DNA from: Pseudokordiimonas caeni
GTDB taxonomy: Bacteria; Pseudomonadota; Alphaproteobacteria; Sphingomonadales; Kordiimonadaceae
Direction: 5' to 3'
Assembly (NCBI RefSeq): GCF_026719705.1
Contig: NZ_JAPPRR010000001.1
Coordinates: 558,001 to 622,000, forward strand
DNA length: 64,000 nucleotides
Shown here: one piece after another, positions 31,188 through 39,315 of the stretch
Numbering within the stretch: the stretch's first letter is position 1
Layout of the letters: each line of letters opens with the position of its first letter
Translations under genes and position numbers: made by a program
Notes under the pieces: model-generated
Database searches by the model: none
Told to the model about the DNA's origin: nothing
The model's input: only the letters and a program-made list of their open reading frames with translations

Positions 31188-32318
31188 TCAACCATCGTTA
31201 GAAAGGGGCAGGGCAGCTGCGGTAAAAAGTTTAACTGGAATGCCGCCATGCGAGAAGGCGAGCGGCTCGCCCGCAAACGGCAGGCCGGTGGCGCGGGCGA
31301 GCTTGTCGGACCCTGTCACGATACCGACCCGCCAGCCGCCGAACCGCTCGGAAACTACACGGCCGAGCGTCTGGTATAGTGGCAGCAGTTTTTTCTCCTC
31401 GCCCAGCCGTACGCCATAGGGCGGGTTGATGAACACGAGGCCCGCGGGGCCTTCGGGCGGTGTCAGGTCGCTGATCGGCTGGCGTGTGAAGCTGGTGATG
31501 GCAGCCACTCCGGCGCGGTCGGCATTGGCGATGCTGCGGCGGATGGCACCTTCATCACGGTCAGACCCGTGGAAGCGGAAGGTGGTCTCGCGTTGGAACT
31601 GGCCTTTTTTCAGGGCTTCCCAGGTGCCCGCATCGAAGGTTTGAAGCTGCTCGAATGCGAAGGCGCGGTCGCGGCCGGGGGCGAGGTTCATGGCGATTTC
31701 GGCGGCTTCGATCACGAAAGTGCCCGATCCGCACATCGGGTCCACAAGCGGCATCTTGCCGTTGAACCCGGCGTGGCGCAGCATGAGGGCGGCCAGCGTC
31801 TCGCGCATCGGTGCCTTGCTCACCGCTTCCTTGTGGCCGCGTATGTGAAGTGCTTCACCGGATGTATCGACACTGAGCGTGCAGATATCGTTCACGATCC
31901 GCGCCTTGATGCAGATATCGGCCTCGGGGTCGACAGGGGTGCCGAGGCTCGCGGTGATCGCCTTTCCGATCCGCTCGGCTGCGGCATCCGAATGATAGAT
32001 GCGCGATTTGCTGCAGCTTGCCTCCACCCGCACTGGCATCTCGCGCTGCAGGGTTTTGCCCCACGGGAAATCGCGGGCAAGTTTTTCAAGCTCGTTCAGG
32101 TAAATGGCCTTGAAGCTGCCAAGGCGCACCAGCACACGGCTTGCCCCCCTAAGTTCCAGATTGGCTCGCCACACTTCCCGCCAGCCGCCCTTGATGGTGA
32201 CGCCGCCTTTGGTGACGGTCGGCTTTCGGAAGCCTTTCTCCGCCACTTCCGCTCGCAAAACGGCCTCGAGCCCCGGAACGGTAGCGAGGAAGATTTCAAG
32301 ATCGGTGTCGGTTGTCAT
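31188..32318 (-). CDS. Class I SAM-dependent RNA methyltransferase with THUMP domain (RlmL-like)
   Basis: 376 residues starting MTTDTDLEIFLATVPGLEA. The N-terminal 150 residues form a ferredoxin-like plus THUMP region (VRVEASCSKSRIYHSDA). The catalytic part has the SAM motif LVDPMCGSGTFVIEAAEIA near residue 190 and the N6/N2 methylation motif VFINPPYGVRLGEE near 290. It resembles the RlmL N-terminal half, which makes m2G in 23S rRNA. An upstream in-frame start at 32366 lacks homology. Confidence 0.88.
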   Translation of the reverse strand: MTTDTDLEIFLATVPGLEAVLRAEVAEKGFRKPTVTKGGVTIKGGWREVWRANLELRGASRVLVRLGSFKAIYLNELEKLARDFPWGKTLQREMPVRVEASCSKSRIYHSDAAAERIGKAITASLGTPVDPEADICIKARIVNDICTLSVDTSGEALHIRGHKEAVSKAPMRETLAALMLRHAGFNGKMPLVDPMCGSGTFVIEAAEIAMNLAPGRDRAFAFEQLQTFDAGTWEALKKGQFQRETTFRFHGSDRDEGAIRRSIANADRAGVAAITSFTRQPISDLTPPEGPAGLVFINPPYGVRLGEEKKLLPLYQTLGRVVSERFGGWRVGIVTGSDKLARATGLPFAGEPLAFSHGGIPVKLFTAAALPLSNDG

Positions 32319-32409
32319 GCGGGCGGGGCCTTTTGGGTATGGGGTTCTGCGTCTGCATAAACACACTTCCGCCCAGTCTCAAGTCAAAGCGCCGGTACAT
32401 GGCTGCAGA

Positions 32410-33669
32410 TTACAGGCTCGGCAGGCGGGTCAGCAGGAAGAGGAGGCAACCGACGATACCGCCGACGATGGTGCCATTCATGCGGATGAACTGCAGATCA
32501 CGGCCCACCGACAGTTCCAGACGTTCGGTCAGGGTGCTGGCTTCCCAGCCGTCCACTACCTCGCGGATGAAGGCGCCGATTTCGCGCCGCCACGGCACTA
32601 TATAGCTGCGTAATATGACAAGCACTGCCTTGTTGAACCGCCTCTGGATCGCGTCATCGGTGGCGAGCGTCCGGCCAAGCGATTGCACGGCCGTACCGAG
32701 GGCGGCCTGCAGGGGCGCGGAGCGTGCAGCGGTAGCCTCCGCCAGTCGGGTGCGGAACTGATCCCAGAGCGTGGTGAGATATCGTTGCACGGATTCGTTC
32801 CCGAAAAGCTTCTCCTTCATTTCCTCCACCGTCCGGCGGGTCTCGGGGTCATTCTTCAGCTTTTCGATAAAGTCGGAAACGGCCGCATCGAAATCGCGAC
32901 GGACCTGATGATCATGCTGCGACAGATCGCCCAGAAGATCGGAGATGCCCGAGATCAGCCCCTCGGCGATCCGTTTGTCGACGCTCGCGGGCATCCACCA
33001 CTGGCTGCGTTCTTCGACAGCCAGGAAAATGGCCCCGCGGTTCTCGTCCAGATACCGGCGGGCGGCGACAAGCCCGTGATCCAGCAGCTCATGATGCCGG
33101 TCGCTGTCCTTCAGGAGCGACAACACATTCCCCGTGAGGGTGGCAAGATCAATGGTCTTGAGCTCGCCTTCAAGCGCACGGGCAAAGAAGTGCCTAATCT
33201 CGGCGTCACTGACCGAGTTCAGCACATGCGGCACGGCGTCGATGATCCCTGCTGCCACCTTGTCGGCCACATCGGGCCGCGACAGTGCCTGACTGACGCG
33301 CATCGCGACATTGATGGAACGAAATTTCGCCGAAACAAGGCCGGGGTCCAGAAAGTGCTGTTCCACAAAGTTCCCGATACCTTCGGCGAGCCTTGCCTTG
33401 TTGCGTGGCAGTACGGCGGTGTGGGGGATGGGCAGGCCAAGCGGACGGCGGAAAAGAGCCGTCACCGCAAACCAGTCGGCAAGGCCGCCGACCATCGCTG
33501 CCTCTGTGCCTGCCTGAAGGAGCGAAATCCAGAAGCCGGGCTTGTCTGCCAGATGGGTCAAGCCGAAGACAACCGCCATGGCAAGCAGCATCAGCGTAGC
33601 AGCCATGCGGTAACGATTGAGGGTCTGGCGTTGCAGGTCGGTTGGGTCAACCGAAAGGGCGGAATCCAT
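32410..33669 (-). CDS. DUF445 family membrane protein
   Basis: 419 residues. An N-terminal hydrophobic segment (AATLMLLAMAVVFGLTHL) is followed by the family motif EAAMVGGLADWFAVTALFRRPLG, a long helical region and a C-terminal transmembrane helix (GTIVGGIVGCLLFLL). The DUF445 family has no established function. It is the last intact gene before the first copy of the mobile-looking repeat, whose first base lies 35 bases upstream of the start codon. Confidence 0.87.
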   Translation of the reverse strand: MDSALSVDPTDLQRQTLNRYRMAATLMLLAMAVVFGLTHLADKPGFWISLLQAGTEAAMVGGLADWFAVTALFRRPLGLPIPHTAVLPRNKARLAEGIGNFVEQHFLDPGLVSAKFRSINVAMRVSQALSRPDVADKVAAGIIDAVPHVLNSVSDAEIRHFFARALEGELKTIDLATLTGNVLSLLKDSDRHHELLDHGLVAARRYLDENRGAIFLAVEERSQWWMPASVDKRIAEGLISGISDLLGDLSQHDHQVRRDFDAAVSDFIEKLKNDPETRRTVEEMKEKLFGNESVQRYLTTLWDQFRTRLAEATAARSAPLQAALGTAVQSLGRTLATDDAIQRRFNKAVLVILRSYIVPWRREIGAFIREVVDGWEASTLTERLELSVGRDLQFIRMNGTIVGGIVGCLLFLLTRLPSL

Positions 33670-33704
33670 AGGGCACCTTCAGGCAGTTCGGATATCTAGG
33701 CAGC

Positions 33705-33978
33705 TGTCGGGCGTCATGTCGTACGTCCGCAAAGTACCCCATATGTTGAGGTGATTTAGTGATGTTCCACAAGTGTGGCGCATTTCAAATGAATGTGTCC
33801 CGTCGCTATGGTCATTTGTCGTGTCCCATTTTTTTCGGACTTGATTAGTGAACTAACCCAACTGGCTCAGCCCTCGATAGCCGAAGCGCCAAAAGCATAC
33901 TTTTTACTGCGCCAGATTTGCGCCATTGATGATCTATGCGGTTGGTATTGGCCAACGTTCGGTGCCGGGGCAGTGGCA
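33705..33978 (+). repeat. Island-associated repeat, copy 1 (274 bases)
   Basis: Starts TGTCGGGCGTCATGTCGTAC and aligns without gaps to 49889-50162 over 274 bases; its first 165 or so bases also align without gaps to 38991-39155. It holds a conserved GTCCCATTTTTTTCGGAC segment and no convincing gene. The constant left boundary looks like the end of an insertion element. Confidence 0.85.
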
Positions 33979-34314
33979 CCGATTAATGACTTGACGACCC
34001 TCCTGCAGCGTCCATGTTTACGGGCCGCCACGGGACGCTGTCAGCCGGGTCCGCCGGAAGGTTGACCAGTGCGCCAGTCGCGATACCGAAATAGCTTTGT
34101 AACGGCCTATGGTCTGAACACAGGGTGGTAGCAAAGAAGCGCCCGTCTTCGCCGGAGCTGACCATATAGTCTGCTGGCACAAAGGCGCGAACCAGCATTA
34201 CCAGCAGGCGTGCAAAGCCAGCCCTGCGATTGTGCGTCCCCTGATTCACAGGCGTTATTGAAGCTCCGATGCCCGACAATATGCCAGAGTCTGCATAATG
34301 TCGGGCATACCATA
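33979..34314. other. Gene-free stretch with an inverted repeat
   Basis: No supported gene. At 34269-34308 there is a perfect 10-base inverted repeat, ATGCCCGACA and TGTCGGGCAT, with a 20-base loop. Its core GCCCGACA is the inverse of the TGTCGGGC that begins the repeat at 33705, so 33705-34278 could be a 574-base element with short inverted ends. It could also be a hairpin ending the minus-strand propeller gene. Confidence 0.5.
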
Positions 34315-37300
34315 TCACCGCCCGGGGACGGTGACATGCTCCAGACCAAGCTGCTTGGCGCGTTCATTGATCGGCGCGAGTTGCTCTTTGACGATAAGGG
34401 TGAGTTCCTCCTTGCGTTTCGCCCACTCGCCTTTCAGGTCGGCAAGCCGTTCCAACTGGCCGCCCGTCACGGGTGCGCCGGTATAGTCGATGACATCCAT
34501 CAGGTACCGGACCTGTCCGGCAAGCATGGTTTCCCATGCATCTTCATCTTCATAGGTCTGATGCAGATGCTGGTTGATCAGCCTGTCCCACGCCGTCAGC
34601 GCTTCGATGGCCTTGGTGCCGGCCTGCTGCAGTTCGGTGTCGCCCGGATGGTCGGCCATCAGTGTTTCCAGATCAGCGCGCGCTTCTCGTGCTTGCCCGA
34701 GCCCCCGCAGCACATCGTCAAGCAGTGCTGCGGTTTCGTCGAGCCGAGCCGACCAAGTCTGAACTTCTTCAGGCGATGCCGAAACACGGAAATCGAGTGC
34801 AAGTGAGAAGGTGGCCTCTGCACTTGCACCGCCAGCCGTCACACGGGCGCGATACTCGCCCGGCGGCACCTTCGGGCCACCGAAGCCGGCGAATATATCG
34901 ACATCTTCGATACAGGTGACACCGTCGCGGCGCATATCCCAGATCCACTTGTTCAGGCCGCGTTTCTTGGAAGGATATTCGAGATCAAACGGGCTGCGCG
35001 GGTCTTCGTTGGCTTTCAGGCATTTGTCGCGCGGGGATTCCTCGCTGCTGATGGTCCGGATGACACGCCCCTCGCGGTCCATGATCTCGATCGTCAACGG
35101 GCCAGAGGCGTCTTCGCCCAGTCGGTAGTAGAGCGGCACGCCGCGCGGCGGGTTGCTGCCTTCAGAATCGCCGGCGGAGCCACCGTCCCCAATCCGCATT
35201 TCAACGGTACCGGGGCGGTAGAGCGCGACTTCGCCGGCGGATGCACCTTCGGCGTCCTGCCGAACGACGAAGAGATCGTCCAGCGCCCAGAAGGCGCGGC
35301 CCTGGGTTGCGATGACGAGCGTGTCATGACGAATGGTGATGTCTGTGATCGGAACCGGCGGCAGGTTGAGCTGCAGCGGCTTCCAGTCCGCGCCGTCGTT
35401 ATAGCTGACAAACATGCCGCCCTCGGTGCCTGCATAGAGAAGGCCCTTGCGGGTCGGATCTTCACGCACCACACGCACGAACTGGTCCTTCGGCAGCCCC
35501 GCATCGATGCGGGTCCAGCGCTTGCCATAGTCGGTCGTCCGGTAAATGTAGGGGGTAAAGTCGTTCAGCTTATGCCCTTGTACAGCGATATAGGCCGTGG
35601 CCGGATCGTGCGGACTGATCTCGATGGCATTGATATAGGCTTCTTCAGAATATTTGCCCCGGTGTTTTGGTGACACATTCTGCCATGAAGCACCGCCATC
35701 GCGGGTGAGATGCACAAGCCCGTCATCGCTGCCAACCCAAATCACGCCCTGTTCATGGGGCGACGGCGCGATATAGAAGATGGTGTTGTAGAATTCGGCG
35801 CCGACATTTTCCGGGGTCAGGGGACCGCCGTTCCGGCCCTGCTTTTCCGGGTCATTGCGTGTGAGATCAGGGCTGATCTGGCTCCAGGTCCGGCCACGAT
35901 CATCGCTCTTCAGGATATACTGCGTGCCATAATAGATGACGGAACGATCATGCGGGTCGGTCTCGACCGGAGCATTCCAGTTGGCGCGGTACTTAAGATC
36001 CTTCGGATCCTTGCCGTACATCATCTCCGGGTAGGGAATGATCATGCGGGTCAGCTGGGTTGCGCGATCGTGTTCCGTCAGGGTGCCGTTGATCGTGGTC
36101 GCATAGATGAGCTGCGGGTTTGCCGGGTCGAAGGCCACATGCGCGCTCTCGCCGCCACCGACATCAAAATAATCCTCCACGCCGATGCCGCCATAGAGGC
36201 TCTCGCTGGCGATTGCCACCGTCGTATTGTCCTGCTGGCCGGCGTAGATCCGGAAGGGTTTCTGATCGTCGGTTTCGGCGCGGTAAAACTGTGCAGTCGG
36301 CTGGTTCATGATCGACGACCAGGTCTTGCCGCCATCAAACGTGATCGTCGCGCCGCCGTCGTTGCCGTTGATGAAGTTTTGCGGATTGTCGGGATTGATC
36401 CACTGGTCGTGGTGGTCGCTGTGCGGGGTCGACAATTGCTCCCAGCTCTTGCCGCCATCGATCGATTTCATCAGCGGCACGTTCAATACATAAACGGTGT
36501 TCTCGTCGACCGGATCGGCCGCGATATGAATATAGTACCAGGCACGGGAATGCAGGACGCGGTGACCATCGATCAGCGCCCATGTCTTGCCGCCATCATC
36601 GCTGCGCCACAGGCCGCCCTTGCCGTGTTCGGCCTCGATGATCGCATAGACGCGCTCAGGGTTGCTGGCCGACACGTCAACGCCGATCTTGCCGATCATT
36701 TCGGGAAGGCCGCCGCCCAGCTTCGTCCAGCTGTCACCGCCATCAATGCTTTTGAAAATGCCGCCCTCGGTACCGCCTGACATGATGAACCACGGCTTGC
36801 GGCCATGATGCCACATCGCAGCATACAGGATGCGCGGGTTGGTCGGGTCCATGCGCAGGTCCGACGTGCCTGTCTCTGGGCCGACTTTCAGCACATGTTC
36901 CCATGTCTTGCCGCCGTCCGTCGTGCGGAATACGCCGCGCTCCTCGCTGCCACCCCAGATCTGGCCCTGCACGCCGACATAGGCGATATCGGGATTGGTA
37001 GGATGAATCTCGATCCGGGCGATCTGGCCGGCCTTTGCCAGCCCGATATGCGCCCATGTAGTGCCGCCGTCGGTTGATTTCCAGACACCATCGCCGTGCG
37101 ACGTCGTTACACCGCGGATCGGCGCTTCCCCCGTGCCTACATAGATGACGTTGTTATCGGATTTCGATACTGCCACCGCGCCGATAGTACCGACCTTGAA
37201 GTATCCGTCAGAGATATTTTCCCAGGTCTGGCCGGCATTTCCGGTTTTCCAGACACCGCCGCCAGCTGCACCCATATAGTAAAGATTGGGCTTGCCCGGC

Positions 37301-37464
37301 ACGCCAGTGACCGTGGTCACACGGCCACCGCGCCAAGGCCCGATGAGGCGATATTCAAGGCTTTCGACCGCCTCGGTTTCGGCAGTAGCAGCAGCCGCTG
37401 ACCAAGAGGGCAAGAGGACAGACAAAAGGAGTGTCAAGCAGGCAGGCAGGAATCGCGATTGCAC
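34315..37464 (-). CDS. Secreted beta-propeller protein with BNR/sortilin-like repeats
   Basis: 1049 residues. A signal peptide ends near PSWSAAAA. The body carries many BNR/VPS10-type blades: STDGGTTWAHIG, RTTDGGKTWEHVL, SIDGGDSWTKLG, RSDDGGKTWALID and SIDGGKSWEQLS are examples in order, roughly residues 60-730. The C-terminal 300 residues have an immunoglobulin-like segment (PPGEYRARVTAGG) and a helical end (ALTAWDRLINQHLHQ). Family members are annotated as glycosyl hydrolase-like but catalysis is unproven. It lies between repeat copies 1 and 2 of the rearranged zone. Confidence 0.88.
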   Translation of the reverse strand: MQSRFLPACLTLLLSVLLPSWSAAAATAETEAVESLEYRLIGPWRGGRVTTVTGVPGKPNLYYMGAAGGGVWKTGNAGQTWENISDGYFKVGTIGAVAVSKSDNNVIYVGTGEAPIRGVTTSHGDGVWKSTDGGTTWAHIGLAKAGQIARIEIHPTNPDIAYVGVQGQIWGGSEERGVFRTTDGGKTWEHVLKVGPETGTSDLRMDPTNPRILYAAMWHHGRKPWFIMSGGTEGGIFKSIDGGDSWTKLGGGLPEMIGKIGVDVSASNPERVYAIIEAEHGKGGLWRSDDGGKTWALIDGHRVLHSRAWYYIHIAADPVDENTVYVLNVPLMKSIDGGKSWEQLSTPHSDHHDQWINPDNPQNFINGNDGGATITFDGGKTWSSIMNQPTAQFYRAETDDQKPFRIYAGQQDNTTVAIASESLYGGIGVEDYFDVGGGESAHVAFDPANPQLIYATTINGTLTEHDRATQLTRMIIPYPEMMYGKDPKDLKYRANWNAPVETDPHDRSVIYYGTQYILKSDDRGRTWSQISPDLTRNDPEKQGRNGGPLTPENVGAEFYNTIFYIAPSPHEQGVIWVGSDDGLVHLTRDGGASWQNVSPKHRGKYSEEAYINAIEISPHDPATAYIAVQGHKLNDFTPYIYRTTDYGKRWTRIDAGLPKDQFVRVVREDPTRKGLLYAGTEGGMFVSYNDGADWKPLQLNLPPVPITDITIRHDTLVIATQGRAFWALDDLFVVRQDAEGASAGEVALYRPGTVEMRIGDGGSAGDSEGSNPPRGVPLYYRLGEDASGPLTIEIMDREGRVIRTISSEESPRDKCLKANEDPRSPFDLEYPSKKRGLNKWIWDMRRDGVTCIEDVDIFAGFGGPKVPPGEYRARVTAGGASAEATFSLALDFRVSASPEEVQTWSARLDETAALLDDVLRGLGQAREARADLETLMADHPGDTELQQAGTKAIEALTAWDRLINQHLHQTYEDEDAWETMLAGQVRYLMDVIDYTGAPVTGGQLERLADLKGEWAKRKEELTLIVKEQLAPINERAKQLGLEHVTVPGR

Positions 37465-37782
37465 AATAACCTCCGGGAACCGAAATGATGGCGACTCGCT
37501 ACGGCCATGGCTTGGTCGTCGGGTCGCAGGTGAATGAATGGGACAGATTACAATGTACCAGATGTCATGGTGTCCCGATTGTAACTATAACTACAATTGC
37601 TTCCGTGGTTCGCGTAATGTCAACATGAAGTTAAGCAGCGCCCGTGGCACGGAATTCTTCGTGTGGAGGGCGTCGTCTTTGATTGACGTGCTCCCCTACG
37701 TGCTCTCATTCAGACCTAGCCCTGTCCGTCGTCATGAGCCTGTCCCGGAATTGTGCCCGGCCAGAATGAGACTTCCGGGTCT
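37465..37782. other. Upstream region of the propeller gene and left part of an IS remnant
   Basis: No supported gene. The first 150 bases presumably hold the promoter of the propeller gene and are AT-rich near 37590 (TGTAACTATAACTACAATTG). From about 37735 the sequence (TGTCCCGGAATTGTGCCCGG) probably belongs to the end of the IS3-type remnant that follows. Confidence 0.45.
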
Positions 37783-37962
37783 TCAAGGGCTGGGGTTAAC
37801 CCCAGCCCTTGATGCAAATTCGGCCGGCGTCATGAACCCCAGAGATGCGTGAGGCCGGCTCTGGTTGAAGTCCTGCCGCCACGCCTCGATCTTGGCCTTG
37901 GCGTCGTCGATTGACAAGAACCAATGCGTGTTCAGGCACTCGTCCCGGAACCGGTTATTATT
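37783..37962 (-). pseudogene. IS3-family transposase, C-terminal remnant
   Basis: Read on the minus strand this encodes NNRFRDECLNTHWFLSIDDA, then KIEAWRQDFNQSRPHASLG and FMTPAEFASRAGVNPSP before a stop. This is the end of the IS3 OrfB integrase core, with the catalytic glutamate region lost just upstream. Only about 58 codons remain; the upstream side is cut where the cyclophilin remnant begins. It shows that an IS3-type element was inserted and then deleted here. Confidence 0.9.
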
Positions 37963-38631
37963 TTCCAGTCAGGCGCCTAACTGACAGAAAGCGAATGGGC
38001 TCATCTAAAATCTGGCCACGCACACATCCATCACCAGTCTGTGCTGATGTTGGCAAGCGATGAATTAGCCGAACAGTACCCATTCCGGACACAACGCATC
38101 CAAAGGCGGCAAATCCTAAGCCGTCTTTGTTGCGTGTCCCCCCATAGTCGAGGGCAGGGTTCTCGCCAATGGAAATGAAGAATGCGGCACCACTAGCAGT
38201 TCCAGGTTCCGCTCGAGCAAGAGAAACTGCTCCATCAACATGCCTCAGGCCCGTAGCACTAGTGGGCTCATGCTCCACGGGCTTGTAGGCCGGAGCTACC
38301 TCTAGCAAGCCCCCTTGTAATACTTGGATTTGTGGGGTGCCATTGTCATTCTCCGGCATCACCGCACGGTAAAATGCTGCATTCTGAAATCCCTTATCGT
38401 CAACGATCTCCAGAAAACTACCCGCATTTGGGGGGCAACATCTTCGTACACCTCGATCACGATTGGCCCTAGGTCGGTATCAATCTGAACGGCAACTTCG
38501 CTTACCTTACCCGCACCACATACACTTTCGTCGACTTCGCTAGCGTTTACCTGAAACGCTATACCAGACGCCACTAACATCGATGCTAAGGCCGCCATCC
38601 ATGGTTCGGAAAGTTGAAAGGGCAAAGTCAT
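37958..38631 (-). pseudogene. Frameshifted exported cyclophilin-type peptidyl-prolyl isomerase
   Basis: Two frames join into one cyclophilin. The first (from 38631) has a signal peptide and TDLGPIVIEVYEDVAPQ. After a frameshift near 38440, the second frame reads NAGSFLEIVDDKGFQNAAFY, then VMPENDNGTPQIQVLQGG, AEPGTASGAAFFISIGENP and FAAFGCVVSGM. The last residues run into the IS remnant, so the native end may be lost. The start overlaps the S9 peptidase stop by ATGA, so both were once an operon. A sequencing error could mimic the frameshift. Confidence 0.8.
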
Positions 38632-38990
38632 TCTTCCGCCCCTCCAGTCTCTACATCTTCACCAATCATAAGACTTTTCATCTTGGCCTTCATCGAGTCA
38701 GAACTGGTCTCCTCAATCTGGTATTCTTTCGGCGGCACCTTTCCTGCGAGATTTGCGACAAAATAGTCCCATTGACGGCGCAACGCATATACCGGGAGCT
38801 CATGCGCCGCGCGTGGAAGCAGCAACAGGTCGAAATCCTTATTAGCGTCCATCAATGCCTGAGGGAGCTGGAACAGCGCGCCCGGATGAACACCCATATC
38901 CAACATGCCGTGGATGAAAAGCAATTTGCCCTTCAGACCACCGGCATAAGTGAGGTTGGCCTGCGGCAGATAGTGAACACCGACAGCAGG
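38628..38990 (-). pseudogene. S9 (dipeptidyl peptidase IV-like) peptidase, C-terminal remnant
   Basis: About 118 codons remain. The frame reads GVHYLPQANLTYAGGLKGK, LLFIHGMLDMGVHPGALFQL, ANKDFDLLLLPRAAHELP and RRQWDYFVANLAG. The aspartate region and catalytic histidine (AAHE) of the S9 triad are kept but the serine domain and propeller are gone. Homology stops exactly where repeat copy 3 begins at 38991, so the repeat's arrival or a later deletion removed the 5' part. Confidence 0.85.
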
Positions 38991-39155
38991 TGTCGGGCGT
39001 CTTATCGTATGCCCTCAACGTACCCCATATCTTGACGTGATCGACCAATGGCCCGCAAGTCTGGCGAGATACAAATGAATGCGTAAGGTTGGTGGGGCTA
39101 TCTAATGTGTCCAGTTTTTTTCGGATACGATTAGTGAGCACAGCCAATTAGGTAC
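38991..39155 (+). repeat. Island-associated repeat, copy 3 (partial)
   Basis: Starts TGTCGGGCGTCTTATCGTAT and aligns without gaps to the first 165 bases of copies 1 and 2, but with more mismatches. It truncates the S9 peptidase remnant. After about 39155 the similarity is lost. Confidence 0.75.
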
Positions 39156-39315
39156 GCTGTCGAACTCTAGGCACGGCTTGCGATTGAAATCATTTGCAGC
39201 GGTGACTAGGCAGCAAGAGGCAGGCCTTCGGGCACATTGTGATCTTAGAACAGACCAACATGGACAGTAACTGGCCGCAAATGTATTGAATTCGGATGTG
39301 GCTGCGAGGCAGCCT
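39156..39315. other. Intergenic region downstream of the propeller kinase
   Basis: No supported gene. It separates repeat copy 3 from the end of the histidine kinase gene; no clear intrinsic terminator was found. Confidence 0.4.
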
